Assembly: GCF_001742185.1 (NCBI RefSeq) | Contig: NZ_CP015750.1 | Location: forward strand, 372,001-436,000 | Direction of reading: 5' to 3' | Length of the DNA: 64,000 nt | From: Pectobacterium wasabiae CFBP 3304 | GTDB taxonomy: Bacteria > Pseudomonadota > Gammaproteobacteria > Enterobacterales > Enterobacteriaceae | Part shown: positions 33,986-45,107 of the stretch, piece by piece | How positions within the stretch are numbered: position 1 is the stretch's first letter | Layout of the letters: each line of letters opens with the position of its first letter | The notes under the pieces: model-generated | Database searches by the model: none | What the model was told of the DNA's origin: nothing | The model's input: the letters and a program-made list of their open reading frames with translations, nothing else | Program-made: the position numbers and the translations under genes

Positions 33986-35563
33986 TTATTCCCACTCGAT
34001 CGTTGCTGGTGGCTTGCCCGATACGTCATAAACGACACGGGAGATACCGTCGACTTCGTTGATGATGCGGTTGGAGACGCGGCCGAGGAAATCGTATGGC
34101 AGGTGTGCCCAGTGCGCGGTCATAAAGTCGATGGTTTCGACTGCGCGCAGTGAGACAACCCAATCGTATTTACGACCATCACCCATCACGCCCACGGAAC
34201 GTACTGGCAGGAAGACGGTGAATGCCTGACTAACTTTGTTGTACAGGTCGGCTTTGTGCAGTTCTTCGATGAAGATCGCATCCGCACGACGCAGCAGGTC
34301 ACAGTATTCTTTCTTCACTTCACCCAGCACGCGCACGCCCAAGCCTGGACCTGGGAACGGATGGCGGTACAGCATATTATACGGTAGACCCAATTCCAGA
34401 CCGATCTTGCGCACTTCGTCTTTGAACAGCTCTTTCAGCGGCTCAACCAGACCCAGCTTCATCTCTTTCGGCAAGCCACCCACGTTGTGGTGAGACTTGA
34501 TCACATGCGCTTTACCAGTAGCAGACGCCGCAGATTCGATCACATCTGGGTAGATGGTGCCTTGCGCCAGCCATTTCACGTCGGTTTGCTTGTTGGCTTC
34601 TTCATCGAACACTTCAACAAACACGCGACCGATGATTTTACGCTTGGCTTCTGGCTCATTCTCACCCGCCAACTCGTTCAGGAAGCGATCTTCCGCCGCC
34701 ACATGAACAATGTTCAGGCCGAAATGATCGCCGAACATTTCCAGAACTTGATCGGCTTCATTCAAGCGCAGCAGGCCGTTATCGACAAACACGCAGGTCA
34801 GACGGTCACCAATCGCACGGTGCAGCAGCATCGCGGTCACAGAAGAATCCACGCCGCCAGACAGACCCAAAATCACGTGGTCGTTACCCACCTGCTCACG
34901 AATACGATTCACCGCATCGTCGATAATCTTGGCCGGTGTCCACAGCGCTTCACACTGGCAGATATCGCGCACAAAACGCTCCAGCATGCGCTGGCCTTGA
35001 CGGGTGTGCGTCACTTCCGGGTGGAACTGCACACCGTAAAAACGTTTCTCTTCGTTAGCCATGATAGCGAACGGACAGGTATCGGTGCTGGCAACGGTCT
35101 CAAACCCTTCCGGGATCGCCGTCACTTTGTCGCCGTGGCTCATCCAGACATCCAGCAGCGGTGCGCCCGCGGCGCTCAACGCATCCTGAATATCACGCAC
35201 CAAAGCGCTATCCGTCTTAACTTCTACCTGCGCATAACCAAACTCACGCTCGTTGGAACCTTCGACGTGGCCACCCAACTGCATCGCCATCGTCTGCATG
35301 CCATAGCACACGCCTAATACCGGCACGCCAGCGTTGAAAACGTATTCTGGCGCGCGTGGGCTGCCAAACTCGGTGGTGCTTTCCGGGCCACCGGACAGGA
35401 TGATCCCGTTCGGATTAAAGCCGCGAATCTGCGCTTCCGTGACATCCCATGCCCACAGTTCACAGTAAACGCCCAGTTCGCGCACGCGACGTGCGACAAG
35501 TTGCGTGTACTGCGAACCGAAATCCAGAATAAGAATGCGGTGTTGATGAATGTTTTCAGTCAT
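33986..35563 (-). CDS. guaA: GMP synthase (glutamine-hydrolysing) GuaA
   Basis: 525 residues, as in E. coli. It converts XMP to GMP with ATP and glutamine. N-terminal class I amidotransferase with Cys in [12 protein letters not shown] and [12 protein letters not shown]-pyrophosphatase loop [13 protein letters not shown]-terminal dimerisation domain ending [20 protein letters not shown]. Start ATG 35563 gives the family N-terminus [21 protein letters not shown]. Second gene of guaBA, 107 bp after guaB. The 3' end of guaA is a known integration site for islands, and remnants follow here. Confidence 0.97.
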   Translation of the reverse strand: MTENIHQHRILILDFGSQYTQLVARRVRELGVYCELWAWDVTEAQIRGFNPNGIILSGGPESTTEFGSPRAPEYVFNAGVPVLGVCYGMQTMAMQLGGHVEGSNEREFGYAQVEVKTDSALVRDIQDALSAAGAPLLDVWMSHGDKVTAIPEGFETVASTDTCPFAIMANEEKRFYGVQFHPEVTHTRQGQRMLERFVRDICQCEALWTPAKIIDDAVNRIREQVGNDHVILGLSGGVDSSVTAMLLHRAIGDRLTCVFVDNGLLRLNEADQVLEMFGDHFGLNIVHVAAEDRFLNELAGENEPEAKRKIIGRVFVEVFDEEANKQTDVKWLAQGTIYPDVIESAASATGKAHVIKSHHNVGGLPKEMKLGLVEPLKELFKDEVRKIGLELGLPYNMLYRHPFPGPGLGVRVLGEVKKEYCDLLRRADAIFIEELHKADLYNKVSQAFTVFLPVRSVGVMGDGRKYDWVVSLRAVETIDFMTAHWAHLPYDFLGRVSNRIINEVDGISRVVYDVSGKPPATIEWE

Positions 35564-35670
35564 GAGGAGCGTGTTCCAAAAAGCTAAAAAATAAGTAAAC
35601 CCGGCGAATAGCCCTAAAAAGGTAGGCAATAGTACCGGGTTTATCGGGTTAAATCAGCCCGCAAATTACC

Positions 35671-37137
35671 TTATGAACCCATACGGTAGTTTGGTGACTC
35701 TTTAGTAATGGTAACGTCGTGAACGTGGCTTTCCTGAATACCCGCGCCGCTGATGCGCACAAACTCAGCCTGAGTACGCAGCGCGTCAATGGTGGCACAA
35801 CCAGTCAGGCCCATGCAGGAGCGCAAGCCCCCCATCTGCTGGTGAACGATCTCTTTCAGGCGACCTTTATAGGCTACGCGGCCTTCGATACCTTCCGGCA
35901 CCAGTTTGTCAGCCGCGTTATCGGTCTGGAAGTAACGGTCTGATGAGCCTTTAGACATCGCGCCCAATGAACCCATACCACGATAAGATTTGAATGAACG
36001 CCCCTGATACAGTTCGATTTCACCCGGGGATTCTTCCGTACCTGCCAGCATAGAGCCGACCATGACACAGGCTGCACCGGCTGCAATAGCTTTAGCGATG
36101 TCACCAGAGAAACGGATACCGCCATCGGCGATGACCGGAATGCCGGTACCTTCCAGCGCTTCAACCGCATCGGAGATCGCAGTAATCTGTGGTACACCCA
36201 CGCCAGTAACGATACGGGTGGTACAGATAGAACCAGGGCCGATACCGACTTTCACTGCGCTAACACCAGCTTCAACCAGCGCTTTCGCACCGGAGCCCGT
36301 TGCAACGTTACCGCCGATGATTTCGAGGTTTGGGTATTTAGCACGTGTTTCACGAATACGCTGCAATACACCTTCGGAATGGCCGTGTGAGGAGTCGATC
36401 AGCAGTACGTCAACGCCCGCGGCAACCAGTGCATCAACACGCTCTTCGTTACCAGCACCAGCGCCAACAGCCGCGCCTACACGCAAACGACCGTGTTCAT
36501 CTTTACAGGCGTTCGGTTTACGTTCTGCTTTCTGGAAATCTTTTACCGTGATCATACCGATCAGGTGGAATTGGTCGTCAATCACCAGCGCTTTTTCAAC
36601 GCGTTTTTCGTGCATCTTTTGCAGCACGACATCACGCGCTTCGCCTTCTTTAACGGTGACCAGACGCTCTTTCGGCGTCATGAACGCGCTAACCGGTTTT
36701 TCCAGATCGGTAACAAAACGCACGTCACGACCAGTAATGATACCGACCAGTTCGTTGTCTTTTGCTACGACAGGGTAACCTGCAAAGCCGTTACGCTCGG
36801 TCAGTTCTTTCATTTCACGCAGCGTCGTTTCTGGCGTGACGGTTTGTGGATCGACCACAACGCCGCTTTCATGTTTTTTCACGCGGCTAACTTCTTCAGC
36901 CTGACGCTCAATCGACATATTTTTGTGAATAAAGCCCAGACCGCCTTCCTGCGCCAGCGCAATGGCTAGACCGGATTCGGTAACGGTATCCATCGCTGCG
37001 GACAGCATAGGGATATTCAGGCGAATGTTTTTCGTCAACTGCGTGGACAGATCGGCAGTGTTAGGCAGAACGGTAGAATGAGCAGGAACCAGGAGGACGT
37101 CGTCAAACGTCAGTGCTTCTTTAGCGATACGTAGCAT
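35671..37137 (-). CDS. guaB: IMP dehydrogenase GuaB
   Basis: 488 residues, as in E. coli. It oxidises IMP to XMP with NAD+, the rate-limiting step of guanine synthesis. TIM-barrel with active-site loop [17 protein letters not shown] (nucleophile Cys), the flap region [10 protein letters not shown], and an inserted pair of CBS domains (about 90-205). Start ATG 37137 gives [21 protein letters not shown]. Divergent from xseA; the 171-bp gap should contain the guaBA promoter. Confidence 0.97.
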   Translation of the reverse strand: MLRIAKEALTFDDVLLVPAHSTVLPNTADLSTQLTKNIRLNIPMLSAAMDTVTESGLAIALAQEGGLGFIHKNMSIERQAEEVSRVKKHESGVVVDPQTVTPETTLREMKELTERNGFAGYPVVAKDNELVGIITGRDVRFVTDLEKPVSAFMTPKERLVTVKEGEARDVVLQKMHEKRVEKALVIDDQFHLIGMITVKDFQKAERKPNACKDEHGRLRVGAAVGAGAGNEERVDALVAAGVDVLLIDSSHGHSEGVLQRIRETRAKYPNLEIIGGNVATGSGAKALVEAGVSAVKVGIGPGSICTTRIVTGVGVPQITAISDAVEALEGTGIPVIADGGIRFSGDIAKAIAAGAACVMVGSMLAGTEESPGEIELYQGRSFKSYRGMGSLGAMSKGSSDRYFQTDNAADKLVPEGIEGRVAYKGRLKEIVHQQMGGLRSCMGLTGCATIDALRTQAEFVRISGAGIQESHVHDVTITKESPNYRMGS

Positions 37138-37308
37138 GGGCAATATCTCACCAAGGTGGATGTAAGAATAGATAAAATATTGCCGTGGCATTATACAGAG
37201 CGTAATCGGTTGCCTCCAGCATTATTTTACTAAAATGCTTGATTACCTGTTTCAGGTAGGTAGTATCGATCAATTAAGTGACTGTTTTAAAATTTGATCT
37301 GGCTCACA

Positions 37309-38703
37309 ATGTCTCAATTTCCCTCCTCTGCAATTTTTACCGTTAGCCGCCTTAATCAGACGGTCAGACAACTGTTGGAAATGGAAATGGGCCAGATTTG
37401 GCTCTCCGGCGAAATCTCCAACCTTTCTCAGCCCTCATCCGGCCATTGGTATTTCACGCTGAAAGACGAGCGTGCACAGGTGCGCTGCGCGATGTTCCGC
37501 ACCAGCAACCGTAAAGTGACGTTCCGACCGCAAAACGGTCAGCAGGTGCTTATTCGTGCGAGCATTACGCTGTATGAACCCCGTGGCGACTATCAGCTAC
37601 TGGCGGAAAGCATGCAGCCTGCTGGCGACGGCCTGTTACAGCAACAGTTTGAACAGCTTAAGCAGCGTCTCGCCGCCGAAGGGCTGTTCGACCAACAGTT
37701 TAAGCAAGTGCTCCCTTCTCCCGCCAAACAGGTCGGTGTGATTACGTCAACCAGCGGTGCTGCCCTGCACGATATTTTGCAGGTGTTACAGCGCCGCGAT
37801 CCGTCACTGCCGGTTATCGTGTATCCCACGTCGGTGCAAGGTGCGGAAGCGCCGCTACAGATTGTCCGCGCCATCGAACTGGCTAACCTGAGAGATGAGT
37901 GTGACGTATTAATTGTTGGGCGCGGCGGCGGTTCGCTGGAAGATCTCTGGAGCTTTAACGACGAACGCGTAGCTCGCGCCATCTTCGCCAGTCGCATTCC
38001 GATCGTCAGCGCCGTCGGCCATGAAACCGATGTCACCATTGCCGATTTCGTCGGTGACCTGCGCGCACCTACGCCGTCCGCCGCTGCCGAGTTAGTAAGT
38101 CGTAACCAACTTGAGCTGTTGCGCCAAGTCCAGTCCCAGCGTCAACGTCTGGAAATGGCGATGGACTACTACCTTGCCCAGCGCAATCGAGAGTTTACCC
38201 GCCTGCACCATCGCTTACAGCAGCAGCATCCGCAACTGCGGCTGGCACGTCAGCAGGCTCAGTTGGTCAAATTGCGCCAGCGGCTGGATGACGCTATACA
38301 GCAGCAGCTTCGGCAGACTTCGCGCCGAAGTGAACGCTTACAACAGCGCCTGATGCAACAGCAGCCGCAGACCCGAATTCATCGTGCACAACAGCGTTTA
38401 CAGCAACTTAGCTATCAGATGCAGAGCGCGGTCGATCGTCAGTTGAATCAAAATAAGCAAAAACTGGGCGTCGCCTGTTCGCGACTGGAGGGCGTTAGCC
38501 CGCTGGCAACACTGGCACGCGGTTATAACGTCACCACGGCACCGGACGGTAAGGTGCTGAAAAATGTCGCGCAAATTATCCCCGGTGAAACACTGAAAAC
38601 CCGTTTGCAGGATGGCTGGGTGGAAAGTCAGGTCACGACGCTGGTTCCAAATCCAAATTCCGTGAAAAAGCGGCGAAAACCCTCATCCCAGCAGCCAAAA
38701 TAA
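37309..38703 (+). CDS. xseA: Exodeoxyribonuclease VII large subunit XseA
   Basis: 464 residues (456 in E. coli). With XseB it degrades single-stranded DNA to oligonucleotides. N-terminal OB fold ([41 protein letters not shown]), catalytic region [19 protein letters not shown] and [15 protein letters not shown], then a long Gln/Arg-rich coiled coil (265-400). ATG 37309 gives [10 protein letters not shown]. Terminator not clear; an imperfect GGGGAT/ATCCCC stem follows at about 38732. Confidence 0.96.
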   Translation: MSQFPSSAIFTVSRLNQTVRQLLEMEMGQIWLSGEISNLSQPSSGHWYFTLKDERAQVRCAMFRTSNRKVTFRPQNGQQVLIRASITLYEPRGDYQLLAESMQPAGDGLLQQQFEQLKQRLAAEGLFDQQFKQVLPSPAKQVGVITSTSGAALHDILQVLQRRDPSLPVIVYPTSVQGAEAPLQIVRAIELANLRDECDVLIVGRGGGSLEDLWSFNDERVARAIFASRIPIVSAVGHETDVTIADFVGDLRAPTPSAAAELVSRNQLELLRQVQSQRQRLEMAMDYYLAQRNREFTRLHHRLQQQHPQLRLARQQAQLVKLRQRLDDAIQQQLRQTSRRSERLQQRLMQQQPQTRIHRAQQRLQQLSYQMQSAVDRQLNQNKQKLGVACSRLEGVSPLATLARGYNVTTAPDGKVLKNVAQIIPGETLKTRLQDGWVESQVTTLVPNPNSVKKRRKPSSQQPK

Positions 38704-38927
38704 CGCGACTGGCATAAAATACACGAAATGGGGATTTATCCTAAAACGACGTCGATCCCCCATTCTTCCCCCTGACATCTGAACTATACTCATTTCCAGC
38801 TCGCTAAAATTTATCCCCATCATTCTTCTAAACAGCACCTGCGCGATGAAGCAGATGGGATAAAAATACAGTGAGCTTTATTGATCGTCTGTGTTACCCC
38901 TGATGAGTGTTTTCAAGGAGATGAGGT

Positions 38928-39971
38928 ATGAAGTCCAGACCGATTTGTAGCGTGATCCCCCCTTATATTCTGCATCGTATTATCGCAAACGGAACCGATG
39001 AGCAGCGCCAATGTGCGCAACAAACGCTCATGCACGTCCAGTCATTAATGGTCAGCCACAACCCGCGCCCAGAACCCCATGAAAAATTGCCCGTCGGGCA
39101 GGTAAATCGCCGTATCCTTGATGCCGAACAGCAGCAACAGTTGCCTGGCAAACTGGTACGCGCTGAAGGCCAATCCAGCAACGGTGATATCGCTGTGGAT
39201 GAGGCCTATGACTATCTAGGCGTAACCTATGATTTTTTCTGGAAGATTTTCCAACGTAATTCGCTGGATGCTGAAGGGCTGACACTGGCTGGCACCGTGC
39301 ATTATGGTCAGGATTACCAGAATGCCTTCTGGAACGGGCAGCAGATGGTATTCGGGGATGGTGACGGCAAAATATTCAATCGCTTCACGATCGCGCTTGA
39401 TGTAGTTGCGCATGAACTCGCTCACGGTATCACCGAACATGAAGCGGGGCTGATTTATTTCCGCCAGTCCGGCGCGCTCAATGAATCGCTATCCGACGTC
39501 TTTGGTTCCATGGTCAAACAGTATCATTTAGGGCAAACCGCCGAGCAGGCCGACTGGTTTATCGGTGCCGAACTTCTGGCAGACGGTATCCATGGTATGG
39601 GGCTGCGTTCGATGTCTCATCCGGGCACTGCGTATGATGATGAGTTATTGGGTACCGATCCCCAGCCCTCTCACATGAACGAATATGTCAACACGCGTGA
39701 AGATAACGGCGGTGTACACCTGAACTCAGGTATTCCCAACCGGGCATTCTATCTGACAGCTATCGCGCTGGGCGGTCATTCCTGGGAAAAAGCGGGTCGC
39801 ATCTGGTACGACACACTGTGTGACAACGCATTGCCGCAAAATGCGGATTTCGAGATTTTCGCGCGCCACACCATTCAACATGCCGCTAAGCGTTTTAACC
39901 ACACCGTTGCCGACATTGTTCAGCAGGCATGGGAAACCGTGGGTGTGGAGGTACGCCAGGAATTCTTATGA
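38928..39971 (+). CDS. Protealysin-like neutral metalloprotease (M4, thermolysin family)
   Basis: 347 residues. Zinc-binding HELAH at 162-166 with the third ligand Glu186 in GALNESLSDVFGS, and a later His in DNGGVHLNSGIPNRAFY. A short propeptide of about 50 residues begins with PICSVIPPYIL, where Cys7 matches the cysteine-switch motif of protealysin precursors. There is no signal peptide. Enzymes of this kind are known from Serratia and Pectobacterium (Prt1), where they act on host proteins such as actin or plant proteins. Start ATG 38928 with AAGGAG. The stop overlaps the inhibitor gene by four bases. Confidence 0.92.
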   Translation: MKSRPICSVIPPYILHRIIANGTDEQRQCAQQTLMHVQSLMVSHNPRPEPHEKLPVGQVNRRILDAEQQQQLPGKLVRAEGQSSNGDIAVDEAYDYLGVTYDFFWKIFQRNSLDAEGLTLAGTVHYGQDYQNAFWNGQQMVFGDGDGKIFNRFTIALDVVAHELAHGITEHEAGLIYFRQSGALNESLSDVFGSMVKQYHLGQTAEQADWFIGAELLADGIHGMGLRSMSHPGTAYDDELLGTDPQPSHMNEYVNTREDNGGVHLNSGIPNRAFYLTAIALGGHSWEKAGRIWYDTLCDNALPQNADFEIFARHTIQHAAKRFNHTVADIVQQAWETVGVEVRQEFL

Positions 39972-40312
39972 GGACACAGCCAGAGCTCAACAACGATGCC
40001 ATCATTGAACTGGCGCGTGAAGGCGGATTTGCCTGGATACCCAAGCTGGCGGAGCCGCGACGCTTCGCGCTCGCCAGCGTGACACCATCCGAACGGGAGC
40101 GCATTTGTAATGCGCTCCGTGATGCCTTTCCCCAAGCTCATGAACCTGGCAAACCAGATGGCCCGGGACGCGGCGACCAGTTCTATTACCGCATCCACAT
40201 CAGCTACAATCGCCCGCAGCAGAATCAATATGCCGATGTCATCCTGCTGATCCCCGAAGACCGCGCACCGCCGGAACTGACCGAACTGTGGCGCAACGGC
40301 ATACAGGAGTAA
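39968..40312 (+). CDS. Emfourin-like protease inhibitor
   Basis: 114 residues. The gene overlaps the protease stop by four bases (ATGA), so the two proteins are made together. The order, size and sequence (ELAREGGFAWIPKLAEPRRF, GRGDQFYYRIHISY, VILLIPEDRAPPELTELW) fit emfourin, the intracellular inhibitor of protealysin described in Serratia proteamaculans. It presumably protects the producer by blocking the M4 active site. Start ATG 39968. Confidence 0.85.
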   Translation: MRTQPELNNDAIIELAREGGFAWIPKLAEPRRFALASVTPSERERICNALRDAFPQAHEPGKPDGPGRGDQFYYRIHISYNRPQQNQYADVILLIPEDRAPPELTELWRNGIQE

Positions 40313-40335
40313 CTATTGATTCAGTAATAATGGGC

Positions 40336-40560
40336 TTAATCGGCGGGTACGTAGCTGAACACGATCCGCCGTTTGGAAACCATCCCGTGTTGCTGACAAA
40401 AGTAATCCACCGCGCCACAGGCTTTCAGTTCCTGAAGTGAGTGGTTACATTCAGGGCACGCCGCCTTACGCTGATAATGCTGCTGGCAGGCGACACACTG
40501 AAATGTGTTGCCGGTTTGCCAGTCCATCACGCTATGGCAGTGTGGACAGATTGCATCCAT
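40336..40560 (-). CDS. yfgJ: Zinc-ribbon protein YfgJ
   Basis: 74 residues with paired CxxC knuckles: CPHC, CVAC, CPEC, then the conserved KACGAVDYFCQQHG. Two zinc ribbons are predicted. Function unknown. Located between xseA and der as in E. coli, although here an AEC transporter and the protease pair are inserted. ATG 40560. Confidence 0.9.
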   Translation of the reverse strand: MDAICPHCHSVMDWQTGNTFQCVACQQHYQRKAACPECNHSLQELKACGAVDYFCQQHGMVSKRRIVFSYVPAD

Positions 40561-40609
40561 CTTATCGCCTCCCGATCTTATCGCTAAACATATGATCTCA
40601 ATGCCCGTG

Positions 40610-41569
40610 TTAAATTACGCCCAGTGAGCGTAAAAAGTAGAGTCCTAGCGCAATCACAAAGAAGCCTCCCGCTGTCGTCAGCCCGATGATATTCGCCGCC
40701 AGCGTGGCGTTGCCCCCCATCGCCCGCGTCATTACGTAGCTTCCCGATGCCGTCGGCGTTGAGGAAAACAAGAAGATGATACCCAATTCAACACCCCGGA
40801 AACCAGCCAACCATCCCCCGAGCGTCAACAGTCCCGGAACGACCAACAGCTTAGCCACGGAGGAGAGCATGGCGACGTTGGACGAACGAAACATGCTACG
40901 CCATTCCAGACTCGCACCGGCACAGAGTAACGCCAGCGGCAGCGCCATTGAGGAAATAAAGCTGCCGGTTTGCTTAATCATACTCGGCATCGGCAATTGG
41001 CTTTGTCCATATGCAGCCCCCAGGAGCAAACCAATGATCAGCGGGTTCGTCACAATCCCCCGCAACAGTTGGCTTACCGGGATCTTCTGCTCAGGAGATT
41101 GCCGCTGCAGGCTGCGCGTCAGCGTAATGACCGACAGTGCGTTAAACATAATCACTGTCACCATCAGATACATGGACCCGACAGCCACGCCTTCCTCACC
41201 ATAGGCGCTCATCGCAAACGCCATGCCCATGATGCCCGTGTTGGAGCGGAAACCACCCTGAACGAAGATGCCCCTCTCCGTGGGTTCTTTGACCAAACGA
41301 ATTGCCGCTATTTCCAATAGCAGGAAGGTTGCCAGCGTCCCGATGGTGCCATACACCACTAGCGGCCACTGCTCTGAGAACGATTGATGATTGGTCGCAA
41401 CACTGAAAAACAACAGACAAGGCAAGGAAAGGTTGAACACTAACCGCATCGCGGCGTCGCAAAAGGTATCGTTCAACAAATTTAGCTTACGTAATACCAT
41501 GCCAATCAATAACATAAGCACATTAGGCATCGTAACATTGAATGCAAAACTCCAGGTTTCCCAGGACAT
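40610..41569 (-). CDS. AEC-family transporter (auxin efflux carrier type)
   Basis: 319 residues with about ten membrane segments in two halves. N-terminal NVLMLLIGMVLRKLNLLND and the conserved RSNTGIMGMAFAM, second half SMALPLALLCAGASLEW and SSTPTASGSYVMTRAMGGN, all family marks. Bacterial members transport malate, malonate, lysine or other small acids. The substrate cannot be inferred. Start ATG 41569; 49 bp to yfgJ. Confidence 0.88.
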   Translation of the reverse strand: MSWETWSFAFNVTMPNVLMLLIGMVLRKLNLLNDTFCDAAMRLVFNLSLPCLLFFSVATNHQSFSEQWPLVVYGTIGTLATFLLLEIAAIRLVKEPTERGIFVQGGFRSNTGIMGMAFAMSAYGEEGVAVGSMYLMVTVIMFNALSVITLTRSLQRQSPEQKIPVSQLLRGIVTNPLIIGLLLGAAYGQSQLPMPSMIKQTGSFISSMALPLALLCAGASLEWRSMFRSSNVAMLSSVAKLLVVPGLLTLGGWLAGFRGVELGIIFLFSSTPTASGSYVMTRAMGGNATLAANIIGLTTAGGFFVIALGLYFLRSLGVI

Positions 41570-41608
41570 GGCTTTCCTTGATTATTATTCGGTTGGTCAG
41601 AGATGAAA

Positions 41609-41636
41609 CGGGGGCGAATATCGCTATTCGCCCCCG
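41609..41636 (-). terminator. Terminator after der
   Basis: CGGGGGCGAATA and TATTCGCCCCCG form a perfect 12-bp stem with a 4-nt loop, followed on the minus strand by TTTCATCTC. It lies 7 bp downstream of the der stop and separates der from the AEC gene. Confidence 0.8.
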
Positions 41637-41643
41637 CTGTGAA

Positions 41644-43137
41644 TCACTTACTCTTTTTAAGATGCGACATCAGCCGCTTACGCTTACGTAATTGGTTTGG
41701 CGTCAGCGTGTTGCGCTTGTCTGCAAAGGGATTTTCCCCTTCTTTAAACTGAATACGAATCGGCGTGCCCATCACTTCCAGCGAACGACGATAGTAGTTC
41801 ATCAGATAGCGCTTGTAGGAATCCGGCAGGTCTTTCACCTGATTACCGTGGATCACCACAATCGGAGGGTTATAACCCCCGGCGTGCGCATATTTCAGCT
41901 TCACGCGGCGACCGCGTACCAGCGGTGGCTGGTGATCGTCTGCTGCCATTTGCATAACACGCGTCAACATCGCGGTACTCACACGACGCGTCGCGCAAGA
42001 ATAGGCTTCCATAACCGACTCAAACAGGTTACCCACACCGCTGCCGTGTAGCGCAGAAATGAAGTGAATGCGGGCAAAGTCGATAAAACCGAGACGCAGA
42101 TCTAGCATATCTTTCACCTGGTCACGCACTTCCTGCGACAGGCCATCCCATTTGTTCACCACGATCACCAGTGAGCGCCCACTATTGAGGATAAAGCCCA
42201 GCAGTGAGAGATCCTGATCGGAGATACCTTCACGTGCATCAATAACCAGCAGCACTACGTTGGCATCTTCAATCGCCTGCAACGTCTTGATGACGGAGAA
42301 TTTTTCTACCGTTTCCGTGACCTTACCGCGCTTACGCACCCCGGCGGTATCAATCAGAATATATTCACGTTCGTCGCGTACCATCGGGATGTAGATACTG
42401 TCACGCGTCGTGCCTGGCATGTCGTAAACCACCACACGCTCTTCACCCAGAATGCGGTTAGTCAGCGTAGATTTACCCACATTCGGACGCCCGACAATCG
42501 CCAGTTTGATCGGCAAATCCTCAGGATTGAAATCGTCTTCAGCTTCTTCTTCGCTAGCTTGCTGTTGCTCTTCCGCTTCTAACGCAGCCCAGTAAGCCGC
42601 GTTCTCTTCTTCTTCGGTTAGCTCGACCGGCTCTTCTATTTCATCTTGTACGAACGGCAGCAGAACCGTTTCCAGCAAAGACGTCACGCCACGACCATGA
42701 GATGCCGCTATCGCATAGACTTCACCCATACCGAGCGAGTAAAAATCTGCCGTGACCATATCAGGGTCAAGACCATCGGTTTTGTTAGCGACCAGTACCG
42801 TCATCTTTTCGCGGCTACGCAAATGCTTGGCAATGCCTTCATCCGCAGGCATCAGCCCCGCACGAGCATCTACCATGAACAGCACGATATCGGCTTCTTC
42901 AATCGCTACCAGCGATTGACCCGCCATGCGCGTTTCCACACCGTCTTCCGTGCCGTCGATCCCACCGGTATCGACGATAATAAATTCATGCCCTTCCACC
43001 TCTGCACGACCATACTTGCGGTCGCGAGTCAGCCCAGGGAAATCCGCCACCAATGCATCACGAGTGCGCGTTAAGCGGTTAAATAGCGTGGATTTACCCA
43101 CATTCGGGCGCCCGACCAGCGCGACGACAGGTATCAT
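41644..43137 (-). CDS. der: Ribosome biogenesis GTPase Der (EngA)
   Basis: 497 residues. Two tandem G domains, each with GRPNVGKST (residues 8 and about 215), NKTDG/NKWDG and switch motifs GLTRDRKYG and [11 protein letters not shown]-terminal KH-like domain ends [13 protein letters not shown]. It is essential for 50S subunit maturation. The linker between the G domains is acidic and rich in Glu (about 165-205). ATG 43137. Confidence 0.97.
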   Translation of the reverse strand: MIPVVALVGRPNVGKSTLFNRLTRTRDALVADFPGLTRDRKYGRAEVEGHEFIIVDTGGIDGTEDGVETRMAGQSLVAIEEADIVLFMVDARAGLMPADEGIAKHLRSREKMTVLVANKTDGLDPDMVTADFYSLGMGEVYAIAASHGRGVTSLLETVLLPFVQDEIEEPVELTEEEENAAYWAALEAEEQQQASEEEAEDDFNPEDLPIKLAIVGRPNVGKSTLTNRILGEERVVVYDMPGTTRDSIYIPMVRDEREYILIDTAGVRKRGKVTETVEKFSVIKTLQAIEDANVVLLVIDAREGISDQDLSLLGFILNSGRSLVIVVNKWDGLSQEVRDQVKDMLDLRLGFIDFARIHFISALHGSGVGNLFESVMEAYSCATRRVSTAMLTRVMQMAADDHQPPLVRGRRVKLKYAHAGGYNPPIVVIHGNQVKDLPDSYKRYLMNYYRRSLEVMGTPIRIQFKEGENPFADKRNTLTPNQLRKRKRLMSHLKKSK

Positions 43138-43204
43138 TGTTACAACCTCATTACTTATATTTCAATACGTTACAGCGAAATACTCGCTGACGATAAAAAG
43201 ACGA

Positions 43205-43233
43205 AACGGCCCCTGATAGTGTCAGGAGCCGTT
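43205..43233 (-). terminator. Terminator after bamB
   Basis: On the minus strand AACGGCTCCTGA and TCAGGGGCCGTT form a 12-bp stem (one mismatch) with a 5-nt loop, followed by TCGTCTTTTT. It lies 48 bp downstream of the bamB stop. Confidence 0.85.
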
Positions 43234-43281
43234 ATGGGAACGCATCCAAAAGCGCTGCGCTCCAAATCAATACGGGATTAC

Positions 43282-44463
43282 CTAGCGAGTAAACGCGTAG
43301 ACATCACCGTTTTTCGCCTGAATCAACAGCTTGTCGCTGGCAACGACAGGGTTGCTCAGGAAACCAGAGCTATCCACTTTTTGTTGCGCCACAAAGCGAC
43401 CATCCGCCGTATTCAGCCAGTGTAGATACCCTTCAGTATCGCCCACAACCAGATAGCCGTTATACAGCGCCGGAGCCGTTAAGTTACGGTGCAGCAGATC
43501 GCTTTGACGCCACAGGCTCACGCCGCCGTTGGTGTTCAATGCAACAACGCGATCGTCTTGATCGACCAGATAGATACGATCGCCGTCAATGATGAAATCA
43601 TGCACGGAACCCAGTTCACGCTTCCACAGAACCTGACCAGAACGCAGATCCAGCGCGGTCATGTTACCATTGTAACCCAATGCGTATACCACTTCGCCCG
43701 CAACAACAGGTGTTGTGTCGACATCGTTCAACCGATCGATTTCGGTTGCGCCACTCGGCTGTGAAATACGCTGTTGCCAGATGAGCTGGCCCTGATTGAT
43801 CATTACAGCATTTACACGACCGTTGTCACCGCCGACAATCGCCGCACCGAATGCGGTTGTCGGTGCAGATTCACCGCGCAGAGACAGCGTTGGCATATCC
43901 AGATTGACGCTCCACTTGATTGCGCCATCCGCTTCATTCAAAGCCTGCAACATACCGTTGCTAGTGTGAATCAGCACCACACCATCACTAACCACAGGTC
44001 TGGACAGCGCTTCTCCTGCCACTTTCGCCTGCCACACCGGTGTACCATCTTCCGCATTCAGCGCATAGACCTGCGCCTTTTCGCTGCCGACATAGACATG
44101 GTTACCAGAAACCGTTACGCCGCCAGACAGCAGCGCTGGATTATTGCGAGAGAAGAAATTAGTCTTCTCGGACAAGTCGGCGCGCCACACCTCTTTGCCA
44201 TCATTCAAATCCATCGCTTTTACAGTGCCACGACGATCGGCGGCAAAAACGCGATTATCTTGCCATGCTGGATGAAGATTAGAATAAAATTCACCAATGC
44301 CACTCCCAACCGAGCTGTTCCACACTTTGGTTGGCATGAACTGGTTTTCCACCTTCGGCAGTGGAGACATAGCGACGACATCTTCTTCGCTGTTAAACAG
44401 CGAGCATCCGCTCAGCAGGGCAACAGAAACCAGTCCTACCAACAGTGTTTTACGCAATTGCAT
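43282..44463 (-). CDS. bamB: Outer-membrane assembly lipoprotein BamB
   Basis: 393 residues. Lipoprotein signal ending in LLSGC (Cys20), then an eight-bladed beta-propeller of PQQ-like repeats (VYALNAEDGTPVWQAKV, MTALDLRSGQVLWKREL, VVALNTNGGVSLWR). It is part of the BAM complex that inserts beta-barrel proteins. Start ATG 44463; only 10 bp after yfgM. Confidence 0.96.
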   Translation of the reverse strand: MQLRKTLLVGLVSVALLSGCSLFNSEEDVVAMSPLPKVENQFMPTKVWNSSVGSGIGEFYSNLHPAWQDNRVFAADRRGTVKAMDLNDGKEVWRADLSEKTNFFSRNNPALLSGGVTVSGNHVYVGSEKAQVYALNAEDGTPVWQAKVAGEALSRPVVSDGVVLIHTSNGMLQALNEADGAIKWSVNLDMPTLSLRGESAPTTAFGAAIVGGDNGRVNAVMINQGQLIWQQRISQPSGATEIDRLNDVDTTPVVAGEVVYALGYNGNMTALDLRSGQVLWKRELGSVHDFIIDGDRIYLVDQDDRVVALNTNGGVSLWRQSDLLHRNLTAPALYNGYLVVGDTEGYLHWLNTADGRFVAQQKVDSSGFLSNPVVASDKLLIQAKNGDVYAFTR

Positions 44464-44473
44464 GGAATTCCTC

Positions 44474-45094
44474 TTAGCTGGATAGGTTATTCAGTTTCAT
44501 GCGCAGTAACGCTTGCTGTGCCTGCGATGGATTGGAAGACAACCCTTTGTTGTAGGCATCACGCGCAGCCTGGTTGTCCCCTTTGCTCACCAGAATATCG
44601 CCACGAACTTCCGCTGCCTGTGACGCCCAGCCTTCCGGCTTGATGGCATCCAACGTTTTCAGCGCGTCATCTGCTTTGTTTTCCTGTAGCTGAACCCGCG
44701 CCAGACGCAGATTCACGACCGCCAGCAGATCGGCATCTTTAGTCTGCGACTGTGCCTGTACCAGTTGCTGCGCTGCTTTAGCAAAATCTTTCTGATCAAC
44801 GTAATGACGAGCCAGTTCCAGAGAAGCCAGCGCACCATAGGTATTCTTATTCTCAGCCGTAAATTTCTCTGTTGAAGCAATCGCTTCCGCTTTGCCTGCC
44901 GCCAGTTGCTCCGTCACCTGCTGATAAGACGCAGATGCCACCTGCACGCTGTCATTTTGATGGCTTTGCCAAAAACGCCAGCCAACCAGTGCACCAACGC
45001 CCAACACAACACCGACAACCAACGCCTTTCCGTTCTCCGCGAGGAAACGACGTAGCGCATCAACCTGTTCATTCTCTGTGGTATAGACTTCCAC
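44474..45094 (-). CDS. yfgM: YfgM, SecYEG/PpiD-associated TPR protein
   Basis: 206 residues, the E. coli length. A single membrane segment (residues 24-43, ALVVGVVLGVGALVGW) follows a short cytoplasmic N-terminus; the periplasmic part is TPR-like (NTYGALASLELARHYVDQ, LRLARVQLQENKADDALKTL). It works with PpiD at the Sec translocon. The start is a GTG at 45094 with GAGGAGAG in front; the frame is open further upstream into hisS. 13 bp after hisS. Confidence 0.93.
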   Translation of the reverse strand: MEVYTTENEQVDALRRFLAENGKALVVGVVLGVGALVGWRFWQSHQNDSVQVASASYQQVTEQLAAGKAEAIASTEKFTAENKNTYGALASLELARHYVDQKDFAKAAQQLVQAQSQTKDADLLAVVNLRLARVQLQENKADDALKTLDAIKPEGWASQAAEVRGDILVSKGDNQAARDAYNKGLSSNPSQAQQALLRMKLNNLSS

Positions 45095-45107
45095 GGTGTC
45101 TCTCTCC

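Noticed and set aside
34487..35317. Long plus-strand frame antisense to guaA
   Set aside because: It is fully inside guaA on the opposite strand; its composition follows from guaA codon bias and it has no family features.
43774..44643. 289-codon plus-strand frame across bamB and yfgM
   Set aside because: It is antisense to two clear genes and crosses their boundary, so it is a shadow frame.
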